This document shows positions 23,401 to 36,940 of a DNA stretch of 64,000 nucleotides, piece by piece. Source of the DNA: Cornus controversa (taxonomy: Eukaryota > Streptophyta > Magnoliopsida > Cornales > Cornaceae); assembly GCA_026545225.1 (NCBI GenBank), contig CM048852.1:12558146-12622145 (forward strand), in the 5' to 3' direction. The notes below the pieces were generated by a model that saw only the letters and a program-made list of their open reading frames with translations, was not told the DNA's origin and made no database searches. Every line of letters begins with the position of its first letter. The first letter of the stretch is position 1. Made by a program: the position numbers and the translations under genes.

Positions 23401-24779
23401 GACGTCGTCACGGTCGAATTTGGCATAAAGCAACATATAATTCTAAGTATGGCACAATTTCACTTGGATTGGGACTTTTCGAATCAAAACAAGTCAAACG
23501 AAACAAGTTCAAAATCGTTGTTGTGATTCTCTATTCTTCTGCACAGCCAGACGGTCAATTCTAGCACAAAGCAACATACTGTTGTGGTCATCCCTGATTT
23601 TTGCAAGGAATTGTTCTTTTCGACTCAGAACAACTCAAACAAACTAGGATGAAGATCGGATCGACATACTCGTCGTTTCTTTGGGAGGCTTTGATGGTTT
23701 AATTTCAAAATAAGCAACGTACGATTCTTATTATGCCAAGACTTCTCCTGGAATGTGATTTTCAAATCAAAACAACTCAAAGGAAACAAGTTTAAAATGG
23801 TTGGTAGCTTGCTAATTGTTTCCTTTAGATGTCCAAACGGTCGAATTTGGAACAAAGCACCATACAGTCGTGATGAAGATCGGATTGACTTGTTCGTCAT
23901 TTCTTTTGGATGCTCTAATGGTCTAATTTGGAAAAAAGCTACGTACGATTCTGATTATGGCACGACTTCTCAAGGAATAGGGTTTTTGAATTAGAACAAC
24001 TCAAACTAAACTTGTTTAAAATCTTCGATAGCTTGCTAATTGTGTCTTTTACTTGTCCAGATGGTCGAATTTGGAACAAAGCACCATACGGTTCTGATCA
24101 TTCATGAGTGCAGAAAGGACGTCGTCACGGTCGAATTTGGCATAAAGCAACGTATAATTCTAAGTATGGCACGATTTCACTTGGATTGGGACTTTTCGAA
24201 TCAAAACAAGTCAAACGAAACAAGTTCGAAATCGTTGTTGTGATTCTCTATTCTTCTGCACATCCAGACGGTCAATTCTAGCACAAAGCAACATACTGTT
24301 GTGGTCATGCCTGATTTTTGCAAGGAATTGTTCTTTTCGACTCAGAACAACTCAAACAAACTTGGATGAAGATCGGATCGACATACTCGTCGTTTCTTTG
24401 GGAGGCTTTGATGGTTTAATTTCAAAATAAGCAACGTACGATTCGTATTATGCCAGGACTTCTCCTGGAATGTGGTTTTCAAATCAAAACAACTCAAAGG
24501 AAACAAGTTTAAAATGGTTGGTAGCTTGCTAATTGTTTCCTTTAGATGTCCAAACGGTCAAATTTGGAACAAAGCACCATACGGTCGTGATGAAGATCGG
24601 ATTGACTTGTTCGTCATTTCTTTTGGATGCTCTAATGGTCTAATTTGGAAAAAAGCTACGTACGATTCTGATTATGGCACGACTTCTCAAGGAATAGGGT
24701 TTTTGAATTAGAACAACTCAAACTAAACTTGTTTAAAATCTTCGATAGCTTGCTAATTGTTTCTTTTACTTGTCTAGAT
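20480..24779 (+). repeat. Satellite higher-order repeat: 4300-bp hexamer, copy 1
   Basis: Six monomers run gamma-beta-alpha-gamma-beta-alpha, starting at 20480, 21196, 21913, 22630, 23346 and 24063. It is a doubled 2150-bp trimer whose halves have diverged. The first half carries CGTATAGGTCTATGTATGG and GCTAACTGTTTCC. The second half carries CCAGATAGTCGAATTTGG, GTTTGATATCG and GTTACTTTTAG. Confidence 0.92.
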
Positions 24780-27700
24780 GGTCGAATTTGGCACAAACCA
24801 CCATACGGTTCTGATCATTCATGAGTGCAGAAAGGACGTCGTCACGGTCGAATTTGGCTTAAAGCAACGTATAGGTCTATGTATGGCACAATTTCACTTG
24901 GATTGGGACTTTTCGAATCAAAACAAGTCAAACGAAACAAGTTTGAAATCGTTGTTGTGATTCTCTATTCTTCTGCACAGCCAGACGGTCAATTCTAGCA
25001 CAAAGCAACATACTGTTGTGGTCATGCCTGATTTTTGCAAGGAATTGTTCTTTTCGACTCAGAACAACTCAAACAAACTTGGATGAAGATCGGATCGACA
25101 TACTCGTCGTTTCTTTGGGACGTTTTAATGGTTTAATTTCAAAATAAGCAACGTACGATTCGTAGTATGCCAGGACTTCTCCTGGAATGTGGTTTTCGAA
25201 TCAAAATAACTCAAGGGAAACAAGTTTAAAATGTTGGTAGCTTGCTAATTGTTTCTTTTAGATGTCCAAATGGTCGAATTTGGAACAAAGCACCATACGG
25301 TTGTGATGAAGATCGGATTGACTTGTTCGTCATTTCTTTTGGACGCTTTGATGGTCTGATTTGGAAAAAAGCAACGTACGATTCTGATTATGGCACGACT
25401 TCTCAAGGAATAGGGTTTTTGAATTAGAACAACTCAAACTAAACTTGTTTAAAATCTTCGATAGCTTGCTAATTGTTTCTTTTACTTGTCCAGATGGTCG
25501 AATTTGGCACAAAGCACCATACGGTTGTGATCATTCATGAGTGCAGCAAGGACGTCGTCACGGTCGAATTTGGCATAAAGCAACATATAATTCTAAGTAT
25601 GGCACAATTTCACTTGGATTGGGACTTTTCGAATCAAAACAAGTCAAACGAAACAAGTTCGAAATCGTTGTTGTGATTCTCTATTCTTCTGCACAGCCAG
25701 ACGGTCAATTCTAGCACAAAGCATCATACTGTTGTGGTCATCCCTGATTTTTGCAAGGAATTGTTCTTTTCGACTCAGAACAACTCAAACAAACTTAGAT
25801 GAAGATCGGATCGACATACTCGTCGTTTCTTTGGGAGGCTTTGATGGTTTAATTTCAAAATAAGCAACGTACGATTCTTATTATGCCAAGACTTCTCCTG
25901 GAATGTGATTTTCAAATCAAAACAACTCAAAGGAAACAAGTTTAAAATGGTTGGTAGCTTGCTAACTGTTTCCTTTAGATGTCCAAACGGTCGAATTTGG
26001 AACAAAGCACCATACAGTCGTGATGAAGATCGGATTGACTTGTTCGTCATTTCTTTTGGATGCTCTAATGGTCTAATTTGGAAAAAAGCTACGTACGATT
26101 CTGATTATGGCACGACTTCTCAAGGAATAGGGTTTTTGAATTAGAACAACTCAAACTAAACTTGTTTAAAATCTTCGATAGCTTGCTAATTGTTTCTTTT
26201 ACTTGTCCAGATGGTCGAATTTGGAACAAAGCACCATACGGTTCTGATCATTCATGAGTGCAGAAAGGACGTCGTCACGGTCGAATTTGGCATAAAGCAA
26301 CGTATAATTCTAAGTATGGCACGATTTCACTTGGATTGGGACTTTTCGAATCAAAACAAGTCAAACGAAACAAGTTCGAAATCGTTGTTGTGATTCTCTA
26401 TTCTTCTGCACATCCAGACGGTCAATTCTAGCACAAAGCAACATACTGTTGTGGTCATGCCTGATTTTTGCAAGGAATTGTTCTTTTCGACTCAGAACAA
26501 CTCAAACAAACTTGGATGAAGATCGGATCGACATACTCGTCGTTTCTTTGGGAGGCTTTGATGGTTTAATTTCAAAATAAGCAACGTACGATTCGTATTA
26601 TGCCAGGACTTCTCCTGGAATGTGGTTTTCAAATCAAAACAACTCAAAGGAAACAAGTTTAAAATGGTTGGTAGCTTGCTAATTGTTTCCTTTAGATGTC
26701 CAAACGGTCGAATTTGGAACAAAGCACCATACGGTCGTGATGAAGATCGGATTGACTTGTTCGTCATTTCTTTTGGATGCTCTAATGGTCTAATTTGGAA
26801 AAAAGCTACGTACGATTCTGATTATGGCACGACTTCTCAAGGAATAGGGTTTTTCAATTAGAACAACTCAAACTAAACTTGTTTAAAATCTTCGATAGCT
26901 TGCTAATTGTTTCTTTTACTTGTCCAGATAGTCGAATTTGGCACAAAGCACCATACGGTTCTGATCATTCATGAGTGCAGAAAGGACGTCGTCACGGTAG
27001 AATTTGGCATAAAGCAACGTATAATTCTAAGTATGGCACGATTTCACTTGGATTGGGACTTTTCGAATCAAAACAAGTCAAACGAAACATGTTTGATATC
27101 GTTGTTGTGATTCTCTATTCTTCTGCACAGCCAGACGGTCAATTCTAGCACAAAGCAACATACTGTTGTGGTCATGCCTGATTTTTGCAAGGAATTGTTC
27201 TTTTCGACTCAGAACAACTCAAACAAACTTGGATGAAGATCGGATCGACATACTCGTCGTTTCTTTGGGACGTTTTAATGGCTTAATTTCAAAATAAGCA
27301 ACGTACGATTCGTAGTATGCCAGGACTTCTCCTGGAATGTGGTTTTTGAATCAAAATAACTCAAGGGAAACAAGTTTAAAATGTTGGTAGCTTGCTAATT
27401 GTTACTTTTAGATGTCCAAAAGGTCGAATTTGGAACAAAGCACCATACGGTTGTGATGAAGATCGGATTGACTTGTTCGTCATTTCTTTTGGACGCTTTG
27501 ATGGTCTGATTTGGAAAAAAGCAACGTACGATTCTGATTATGGCACGACTTCTCAAGGAATAGGGTTTTTGAATTAGAACAACTCAAACTAAACTTGTTT
27601 AAAATCTTCGATAGCTTGCTAATTGTTTCTTTTACTTGTCCAGATGGTCGAATTTGGCACAAAGCACCATACGGTTGTGATCATTCATGAGTGCAGCAAG

Positions 27701-29079
27701 GACGTCGTCACGGTCGAATTTGGCATAAAGCAACATATAATTCTAAGTATGGCACAATTTCACTTGGATTGGGACTTTTCGAATCAAAACAAGTCAAACG
27801 AAACAAGTTCAAAATCGTTGTTGTGATTCTCTATTCTTCTGCACAGCCAGACGGTCAATTCTAGCACAAAGCAACATACTGTTGTGGTCATCCCTGATTT
27901 TTGCAAGGAATTGTTCTTTTCGACTCAGAACAACTCAAACAAACTAGGATGAAGATCGGATCGACATACTCGTCGTTTCTTTGGGAGGCTTTGATGGTTT
28001 AATTTCAAAATAAGCAACGTACGATTCTTATTATGCCAAGACTTCTCCTGGAATGTGATTTTCAAATCAAAACAACTCAAAGGAAACAAGTTTAAAATGG
28101 TTGGTAGCTTGCTAATTGTTTCCTTTAGATGTCCAAACGGTCGAATTTGGAACAAAGCACCATACAGTCGTGATGAAGATCGGATTGACTTGTTCGTCAT
28201 TTCTTTTGGATGCTCTAATGGTCTAATTTGGAAAAAAGCTACGTACGATTCTGATTATGGCACGACTTCTCAAGGAATAGGGTTTTTGAATTAGAACAAC
28301 TCAAACTAAACTTGTTTAAAATCTTCGATAGCTTGCTAATTGTGTCTTTTACTTGTCCAGATGGTCGAATTTGGAACAAAGCACCATACGGTTCTGATCA
28401 TTCATGAGTGCAGAAAGGACGTCGTCACGGTCGAATTTGGCATAAAGCAACGTATAATTCTAAGTATGGCACGATTTCACTTGGATTGGGACTTTTCGAA
28501 TCAAAACAAGTCAAACGAAACAAGTTCGAAATCGTTGTTGTGATTCTCTATTCTTCTGCACATCCAGACGGTCAATTCTAGCACAAAGCAACATACTGTT
28601 GTGGTCATGCCTGATTTTTGCAAGGAATTGTTCTTTTCGACTCAGAACAACTCAAACAAACTTGGATGAAGATCGGATCGACATACTCGTCGTTTCTTTG
28701 GGAGGCTTTGATGGTTTAATTTCAAAATAAGCAACGTACGATTCGTATTATGCCAGGACTTCTCCTGGAATGTGGTTTTCAAATCAAAACAACTCAAAGG
28801 AAACAAGTTTAAAATGGTTGGTAGCTTGCTAATTGTTTCCTTTAGATGTCCAAACGGTCAAATTTGGAACAAAGCACCATACGGTCGTGATGAAGATCGG
28901 ATTGACTTGTTCGTCATTTCTTTTGGATGCTCTAATGGTCTAATTTGGAAAAAAGCTACGTACGATTCTGATTATGGCACGACTTCTCAAGGAATAGGGT
29001 TTTTGAATTAGAACAACTCAAACTAAACTTGTTTAAAATCTTCGATAGCTTGCTAATTGTTTCTTTTACTTGTCTAGAT
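24780..29079 (+). repeat. Satellite higher-order repeat: 4300-bp hexamer, copy 2
   Basis: It repeats 20480-24779 at exactly 4300 bp with all the private marks of both halves. I noticed only isolated differences, such as GGTTTTTGAATC near 27343 against GGTTTTCGAATC near 23043. It is among the most recent duplications in the window. Confidence 0.92.
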
Positions 29080-31229
29080 GGTCGAATTTGGCACAAACCA
29101 CCATACGGTTCTGATCATTCATGAGTGCAGAAAGGACGTCGTCACGGTCGAATTTGGCTTAAAGCAACGTATAGGTCTATGTATGGCACAATTTCACTTG
29201 GATTGGGACTTTTCGAATCAAAACAAGTCAAACGAAACAAGTTTGAAATCGTTGTTGTGATTCTCTATTCTTCTGCACAGCCAGACGGTCAATTCTAGCA
29301 CAAAGCAACATACTGTTGTGGTCATGCCTGATTTTTGCAAGGAATTGTTCTTTTCGACTCAGAACAACTCAAACAAACTTGGATGAAGATCGGATCGACA
29401 TACTCGTCGTTTCTTTGGGACGTTTTAATGGTTTAATTTCAAAATAAGCAACGTACGATTCGTAGTATGCCAGGACTTCTCCTGGAATGTGGTTTTCGAA
29501 TCAAAATAACTCAAGGGAAACAAGTTTAAAATGTTGGTAGCTTGCTAATTGTTTCTTTTAGATGTCCAAATGGTCGAATTTGGAACAAAGCACCATACGG
29601 TTGTGATGAAGATCGGATTGACTTGTTCGTCATTTCTTTTGGACGCTTTGATGGTCTGATTTGGAAAAAAGCAACGTACGATTCTGATTATGGCACGACT
29701 TCTCAAGGAATAGGGTTTTTGAATTAGAACAACTCAAACTAAACTTGTTTAAAATCTTCGATAGCTTGCTAATTGTTTCTTTTACTTGTCCAGATGGTCG
29801 AATTTGGCACAAAGCACCATACGGTTGTGATCATTCATGAGTGCAGCAAGGACGTCGTCACGGTCGAATTTGGCATAAAGCAACATATAATTCTAAGTAT
29901 GGCACAATTTCACTTGGATTGGGACTTTTCGAATCAAAACAAGTCAAACGAAACAAGTTCGAAATCGTTGTTGTGATTCTCTATTCTTCTGCACAGCCAG
30001 ACGGTCAATTCTAGCACAAAGCATCATACTGTTGTGGTCATCCCTGATTTTTGCAAGGAATTGTTCTTTTCGACTCAGAACAACTCAAACAAACTTAGAT
30101 GAAGATCGGATCGACATACTCGTCGTTTCTTTGGGAGGCTTTGATGGTTTAATTTCAAAATAAGCAACGTACGATTCTTATTATGCCAAGACTTCTCCTG
30201 GAATGTGATTTTCAAATCAAAACAACTCAAAGGAAACAAGTTTAAAATGGTTGGTAGCTTGCTAACTGTTTCCTTTAGATGTCCAAACGGTCGAATTTGG
30301 AACAAAGCACCATACAGTCGTGATGAAGATCGGATTGACTTGTTCGTCATTTCTTTTGGATGCTCTAATGGTCTAATTTGGAAAAAAGCTACGTACGATT
30401 CTGATTATGGCACGACTTCTCAAGGAATAGGGTTTTTGAATTAGAACAACTCAAACTAAACTTGTTTAAAATCTTCGATAGCTTGCTAATTGTTTCTTTT
30501 ACTTGTCCAGATGGTCGAATTTGGAACAAAGCACCATACGGTTCTGATCATTCATGAGTGCAGAAAGGACGTCGTCACGGTCGAATTTGGCATAAAGCAA
30601 CGTATAATTCTAAGTATGGCACGATTTCACTTGGATTGGGACTTTTCGAATCAAAACAAGTCAAACGAAACAAGTTCGAAATCGTTGTTGTGATTCTCTA
30701 TTCTTCTGCACATCCAGACGGTCAATTCTAGCACAAAGCAACATACTGTTGTGGTCATGCCTGATTTTTGCAAGGAATTGTTCTTTTCGACTCAGAACAA
30801 CTCAAACAAACTTGGATGAAGATCGGATCGACATACTCGTCGTTTCTTTGGGAGGCTTTGATGGTTTAATTTCAAAATAAGCAACGTACGATTCGTATTA
30901 TGCCAGGACTTCTCCTGGAATGTGGTTTTCAAATCAAAACAACTCAAAGGAAACAAGTTTAAAATGGTTGGTAGCTTGCTAATTGTTTCCTTTAGATGTC
31001 CAAACGGTCGAATTTGGAACAAAGCACCATACGGTCGTGATGAAGATCGGATTGACTTGTTCGTCATTTCTTTTGGATGCTCTAATGGTCTAATTTGGAA
31101 AAAAGCTACGTACGATTCTGATTATGGCACGACTTCTCAAGGAATAGGGTTTTTGAATTAGAACAACTCAAACTAAACTTGTTTAAAATCTTCGATAGCT
31201 TGCTAATTGTTTCTTTTACTTGTCCAGAT
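29080..31229 (+). repeat. Satellite higher-order repeat: hexamer copy 3, first half only
   Basis: Monomers start at 29080 (gamma), 29796 (beta) and 30513 (alpha) and match the first half of the 4300-bp hexamer. The match ends between about 31066 and 31160: the marks TTTTTCAATTAG and CCAGATAGTCG, expected at the end of the third monomer and the start of the fourth, are absent. From there the sequence follows the 16-kb region instead. Confidence 0.88.
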
Positions 31230-33357
31230 GGTCGAATTTGGCACAAAGCACCATACGGTTCTGATCATTCATGAGTGCAGAAAGGACGTCGTCACGGTCG
31301 AATTTGGCATAAAGCAACGTATAATTCTAAGTATGGCACGATTTCACTTGGATTGGGACTTTTCGAATCAAAACAAGTCAAACGAAACAAGTTTGAAATC
31401 GTTGTTGTGATTCTCTATTCTTCTGCACAGCCAGACGGTCAATTCTAGCACAAAGCAACATACTGTTGTGGTCATGCCTGATTTTTGCAAGGAATTGTTC
31501 TTTTCGACTCAGAACAACTCAAACAAACTTGGATGAAGATCGGATCGACATACTCGTCGTTTCTTTGGGACGTTTTAATGGCTTAATTTCAAAATAAGCA
31601 ACGTACGATTCGTAGTATGCCAGGACTTCTCCTGGAATGTGGTTTTCGAATCAAAATAACTCAAGGGAAACAAGTTTAAAATGTTGGTAGCTTGCTAATT
31701 GTTTCTTTTAGATGTCCAAAAGGTCGAATTTGGAACAAAGCACCATACGGTTGTGATGAAGATCGGATTGACTTGTTCGTCATTTCTTTTGGACGCTTTG
31801 ATGGTCTGATTTGGAAAAAAGCAACGTACGATTCTGATTATGGCACGACTTCTCAAGGAATAGGGTTTTTGAATTAGAACAACTCAAACTAAACTTGTTT
31901 AAAATCTTCGATAGCTTGCTAATTGTTTCTTTTACTTGTCCAGATGGTCGAATTTGGCACAAAGCACCATACGGTTGTGATCATTCATGAGTGCAGCAAG
32001 GACGTCGTCACGGTCGAATTTGGCATAAAGCAACATATAATTCTAAGTATGGCACAATTTCACTTGGATTGGGACTTTTCGAATCAAAACAAGTCAAACG
32101 AAACAAGTTCGAAATCGTTGTTGTGATTCTCTATTCTTCTGCACAGCCAGACGGTCAATTCTAGCATAAAGCATCATACTGTTGTGGTCATCCCTGATTT
32201 TTGCAAGGAATTGTTCTTTTCGACTCAGAACAACTCAAACAAACTAGGATGAAGATCGGATCGACATACTCGTCGTTTCTTTGGGAGGCTTTGATGGTTT
32301 AATTTCAAAATAAGCAACGTACGATTCTTATTATGCCAAGACTTCTCCTGGAATGTGATTTTCAAATCAAAACAACTCAAAGGAAACAAGTTTAAAATGG
32401 TTGGTAGCTTGCTAATTGTTTCCTTTAGATGTCCAAACGGTCGAATTTGGAACAAAGCACCATACAGTCGTGATGAAGATCGGATTGACTTGTTCGTCAT
32501 TTCTTTTGGATGCTCTAATGGTCTAAGTTGGAAAAAAGCTACGTACGATTCTGATTATGGCACGACTTCTCAAGGAATAGGGTTTTTGAATTAGAACAAC
32601 TCAAACTAAACTTGTTTAAAATCTTCGATAGCTTGCTAATTGTTTCTTTTACTTGTCCAGATGGTCGAATTTGGCACAAAGCACCATACGGTTGTGATCA
32701 TTCATGAGTGCAGCAAGGACGTCGTCACGGTCGAATTTGGCATAAAGCAACATATAATTCTAAGTATGGCACAATTTCACTTGGATTGGGACTTTTCGAA
32801 TCAAAACAAGTCAAACGAAACAAGTTCGAAATCGTTGTTGTGATTCTCTATTCTTCTGCACAGCCAGACGGTCAATTCTAGCACAAACCAACATACTGTT
32901 GTGGTCATCCCTGATTTTTGCAAGGAATTGTTCTTTTCGACTCAGAACAACTCAAACAAACTAGGATGAAGATCGGATCGACATACTCGTCGTTTCTTTG
33001 GGAGGCTTTGATGGTTTAATTTCAAAATAAGCAACGTACGATTCTTATTATGCCAAGACTTCTCCTGGAATGTGATTTTCAAATCAAAACAACTCAAAGG
33101 AAACAAGTTTAAAATGGTTGGTTGCTTGCTAATTGTTTCCTTTAGATGTCCAAACGGTCGAATTTGGAACAAAGCACCATACGGTTGTGATGAAGATCGG
33201 ATTGACTGTTTCGTCATTTCTTTTGGATGCTTTGATGGTCTAATTTGGAAAAAAGCAACGTACGATTCTGATTATGGCACGACTTCTCAAGGAATAGGGT
33301 TTTTGAATTAGAACAACTCAAACTAAACTTGTTTAAAATCTTCGATAGCTTGCTAAT
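31230..33357 (+). repeat. Satellite: second copy of the run leading to Cassandra
   Basis: Monomers start at 31230 (gamma), 31946 (beta) and 32663 (beta, interrupted at 33358). They match 16202-18329 at an offset of 15028 bp. The monomer at 32663 lacks the GCATAGCCAG and CGGTTAATTC marks seen at 17635, so its front half has been converted or exchanged. Confidence 0.87.
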
Positions 33358-33414
33358 TGTAACGCCCCACCCTATCCAGACACAATATTGTCCGCTTTTG
33401 GTTCCCCCGGACCA

Positions 33415-33488
33415 GAGACTTCCCAGGGGGTCACCCATCCTGGTTCTACTCCCAGCTAAGCACGCTTAACTGTGGAGTTCTGGTGGGT
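33415..33488 (-). ncRNA. 5S rRNA-derived domain, Cassandra 2 left LTR
   Basis: A-box AGTTAAGCGTGC and C-box GGATGGGTGACC are intact; the intermediate element reads GTAGAACC. No change from copy 1. Confidence 0.82.
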
Positions 33489-33793
33489 TCACAACCATCA
33501 CGGCTTTAAAACGCGTTGTGTCATAGAAGGGTGATAATCATACATATAATACTTCCCCATTCCTAGCCAGGCGATGTGGGATTGAGCACCCTGTAGCCTG
33601 CCAGTGTGGTAGCTCGCCCAGTGTCTCGCACCCGCCCACATCACACCCGCCCACAAGGGTCACCACAATCCACCCCCATAGGAGGCCCGACGTCCCCGTC
33701 GGCACACTTCCGGCTGGGTCAGGCTCTGATACCATTTGTAACGCCCCACCCTATCCAGATACAATATTGTCCGCTTTGGGTTCCCCCGGACCA

Positions 33794-33867
33794 GAGACTT
33801 CCCAGGGGGTCACCCATCCTGGTACTACTCCCAGCTAACCACGCTTAACTGTGGAGTTCTGGTGGGT
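33794..33867 (-). ncRNA. 5S rRNA-derived domain, Cassandra 2 right LTR
   Basis: C-box intact; the A-box carries the C-to-G change (GCGTGG) found in all right LTRs. Confidence 0.82.
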
Positions 33868-34046
33868 TCACAACCATCACGGCTTTAAAACGCGTTGTGT
33901 CATAGAAGGGTGATAATCATACATATAATAATTCCCCATTCCTACCCAGACGATGTGGGATTGAGCACCCTGTAGCCTGCCAGTGTGGTAGCTCGCCAAG
34001 TGTCTCGCACCCGCCCACATCACACCCGCCCACAAGGGTCACCACA

Positions 34047-36940
34047 CTAATTGTTTCTTTTACTTGTCCAGATGGTCGAATTTGGAACAAAGCACCATAC
34101 GGTTGTGATCATTCATGAGTGCAGCAACAACGTCGTCACGGTCGAATTTGGCATAAAGCAACGTATAATTCTAAGTATGGCACACGTTCAATTGGATTGG
34201 GACTTTTCGAATCAAAACAAGTCAAACGAAACATGTTCAAAATCGTTGTTGTGATTCTCTATTCTTCTCCACATCCAGACGGTCAATTCTAGCACAAAGC
34301 AACATACTGTTGTGGTCATGCCTGATTTTTGCAAGGAATTGTTCTTTTCGACTCAGAACAACTCAAACACACTTGGATGAAGATCGGATCGACATACTCG
34401 TCGTTTCTTTGGGAGGCTTTGATGGTTTAATTTCAAAATAAGCAACGTACGATTCGTATTATGCCAGGACTTCTCCTGGAATGTGGTTTCCAAATCAAAA
34501 CAACTCAAAGGAAACAAGTTTAAAATGGTTGGTAGCTTGCTAATTGTTTCCTTTAGATGTCCAAACGGTCGAATTTGGAACAAAGCACCATACAGTCGTG
34601 ATGAAGATCGGATTGACTTGTTCGTCATTTCTTTTGGATGCTCTAATGGTCTAATTTGGAAAAAAGCTACGTACGATTCTGATTATGGCACAACTTCTCA
34701 AGGAATAGGGTTTTTGAATTAGAACAACTCAAACTAAACTTGTTTAAAATCTTCGATAGCTTGCTAATTGTGTCTTTTACTTGTCCAGATGGTCGAATTT
34801 GGCACAAAGCACCATACGGTTCTGATCATTCATGAGTGCAGAAAGGACGTCGTCACGGTCGAATTTGGCATAAAGCAACGTATAATTCTAAGTATGGCAC
34901 GATTTCACTTGGATTGGGACTTTTCGAATCAAAACAAGTCAAACGAAACAAGTTCGAAATCGTTGTTGTGATTCTCTATTCTTCTGCACATCCAGACGGT
35001 CAATTCTAGCACAAAGCAACATACTGTTGTGGTCATGCCTGATTTTTGCAAGGAATTGTTCTTTTCGACTCAGAACAACTCAAACAAACTTGGATGAAGA
35101 TCGGATCGACATACTCGTCGTTTCTTTGGGAGGCTTTGATGGTTTAATTTCAAAATAAGCAACGTACGATTCGTATTATGCCAGGACTTCTCCTGGAATG
35201 TGGTTTTCAAATCAAAACAACTCAAAGGAAACAAGTTTAAAATGGTTGGTAGCTTGCTAATTGTTTCCTTTAGATGTCCAAACGGTCGAATTTGGAACAA
35301 AGCACCATACGGTCGTGATGAAGATCGGATTGACTTGTTCGTCATTTCTTTTGGATGCTCTAATGGTCTAATTTGGAAAAAAGCTACGTACGATTCTGAT
35401 TATGGCACGACTTCTCAAGGAATAGGGTTTTTGAATTAGAACAACTCAAACTAAACTTGTTTAAAATCTTCGATAGCTTGCTAATTGTTTCTTTTACTTG
35501 TCTAGATGGTCGAATTTGGCACAAACCACTATACGGTTCTGATCATTCATGAGTGCAGAAAGGACGTCGTCACGGTCGAATTTGGCTTAAAGCAACGTAT
35601 AGGTCTATGTATGGCACAATTTCACTTGGATTGGGACTTTTCGAATCAAAACAAGTCAAACGAAACAAGTTTGAAATCGTTGTTGTGATTCTCTATTCTT
35701 CTGCACAGCCAGACGGTCAATTCTAGCACAAAGCAACATACTGTTGTGGTCATGCCTGATTTTTGCAAGGAATTGTTCTTTTCGACTCAGAACAACTCAA
35801 ACAAACTTGGATGAAGATCGGATCGACATACTCGTCGTTTCTTTGGGACGTTTTAATGGTTTAATTTCAAAATAAGCAACGTACGATTCGTAGTATGCCA
35901 GGACTTCTCCTGGAATGTGGTTTTCGAATCAAAATAACTCAAGGGAAACAAGTTTAAAATGTTGGTAGCTTGCTAATTGTTTCTTTTAGATGTCCAAATG
36001 GTCGAATTTGGAACAAAGCACCATACGGTTGTGATGAAGATCGGATTGACTTGTTCGTCATTTCTTTTGGACGCTTTGATGGTCTGATTTGGAAAAAAGC
36101 AACGTACGATTCTGATTATGGCACGACTTCTCAAGGAATAGGGTTTTTGAATTAGAACAACTCAAACTAAACTTGTTTAAAATCTTCGATAGCTTGCTAA
36201 TTGTTTCTTTTACTTGTCCAGATGGTCGAATTTGGCACAAAGCACCATACGGTTGTGATCATTCATGAGTGCAGCAAGGACGTCGTCACGGTCGAATTTG
36301 GCATAAAGCAACATATAATTCTAAGTATGGCACAATTTCACTTGGATTGGGACTTTTCGAATCAAAACAAGTCAAACGAAACAAGTTCGAAATCGTTGTT
36401 GTGATTCTCTATTCTTCTGCACAGCCAGACGGTCAATTCTAGCACAAAGCATCATACTGTTGTGGTCATCCCTGATTTTTGCAAGGAATTGTTCTTTTCG
36501 ACTCAGAACAACTCAAACAAACTTAGATGAAGATCGGATCGACATACTCGTCGTTTCTTTGGGAGGCTTTGATGGTTTAATTTCAAAATAAGCAACGTAC
36601 GATTCTTATTATGCCAAGACTTCTCCTGGAATGTGATTTTCAAATCAAAACAACTCAAAGGAAACAAGTTTAAAATGGTTGGTAGCTTGCTAACTGATTC
36701 CTTTAGATGTCCAAACGGTCGAATTTGGAACAAAGCACCATACAGTCGTGATGAAGATCGGATTGACTTGTTCGTCATTTCTTTTGGATGCTCTAATGGT
36801 CTAATTTGGAAAAAAGCTACGTACGATTCTGATTATGGCACGACTTCTCAAGGAATAGGGTTTTTGAATTAGAACAACTCAAACTAAACTTGTTTAAAAT
36901 CTTCGATAGCTTGCTAATTGTTTCTTTTACTTGTCCAGAT
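34047..36940 (+). repeat. Satellite: alpha-alpha-gamma-beta after Cassandra 2
   Basis: Monomers start at 34074, 34791, 35508 and 36224. They match 19019-21912 at an offset of 15028 bp, including CGTATAGGTCTATGTATGG, with new private changes (GGCACACGTTC near 34182, CCACTATACGG near 35527, GCTAACTGATTCC near 36690). Confidence 0.87.

Larger units (their letters stand above)
33358..34046 (-). mobile_element. Cassandra-type TRIM retrotransposon, copy 2 (complete)
   Basis: LTRs at 33358-33667 and 33737-34046 (310 bp each), primer binding site at 33722-33734, target duplication CTAAT at 33353-33357 and 34047-34051. It is 689 bp like copy 1 and shares the same five LTR-to-LTR differences. Private changes include CCAGATACAATA and AATAATTCCCC in the right LTR. 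The internal part reads CCCCGTCGG, as in copies 6 and 7, against CCCCATCGG in copies 1, 3, 4 and 5. It lies 15028 bp from copy 1. Confidence 0.95.
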
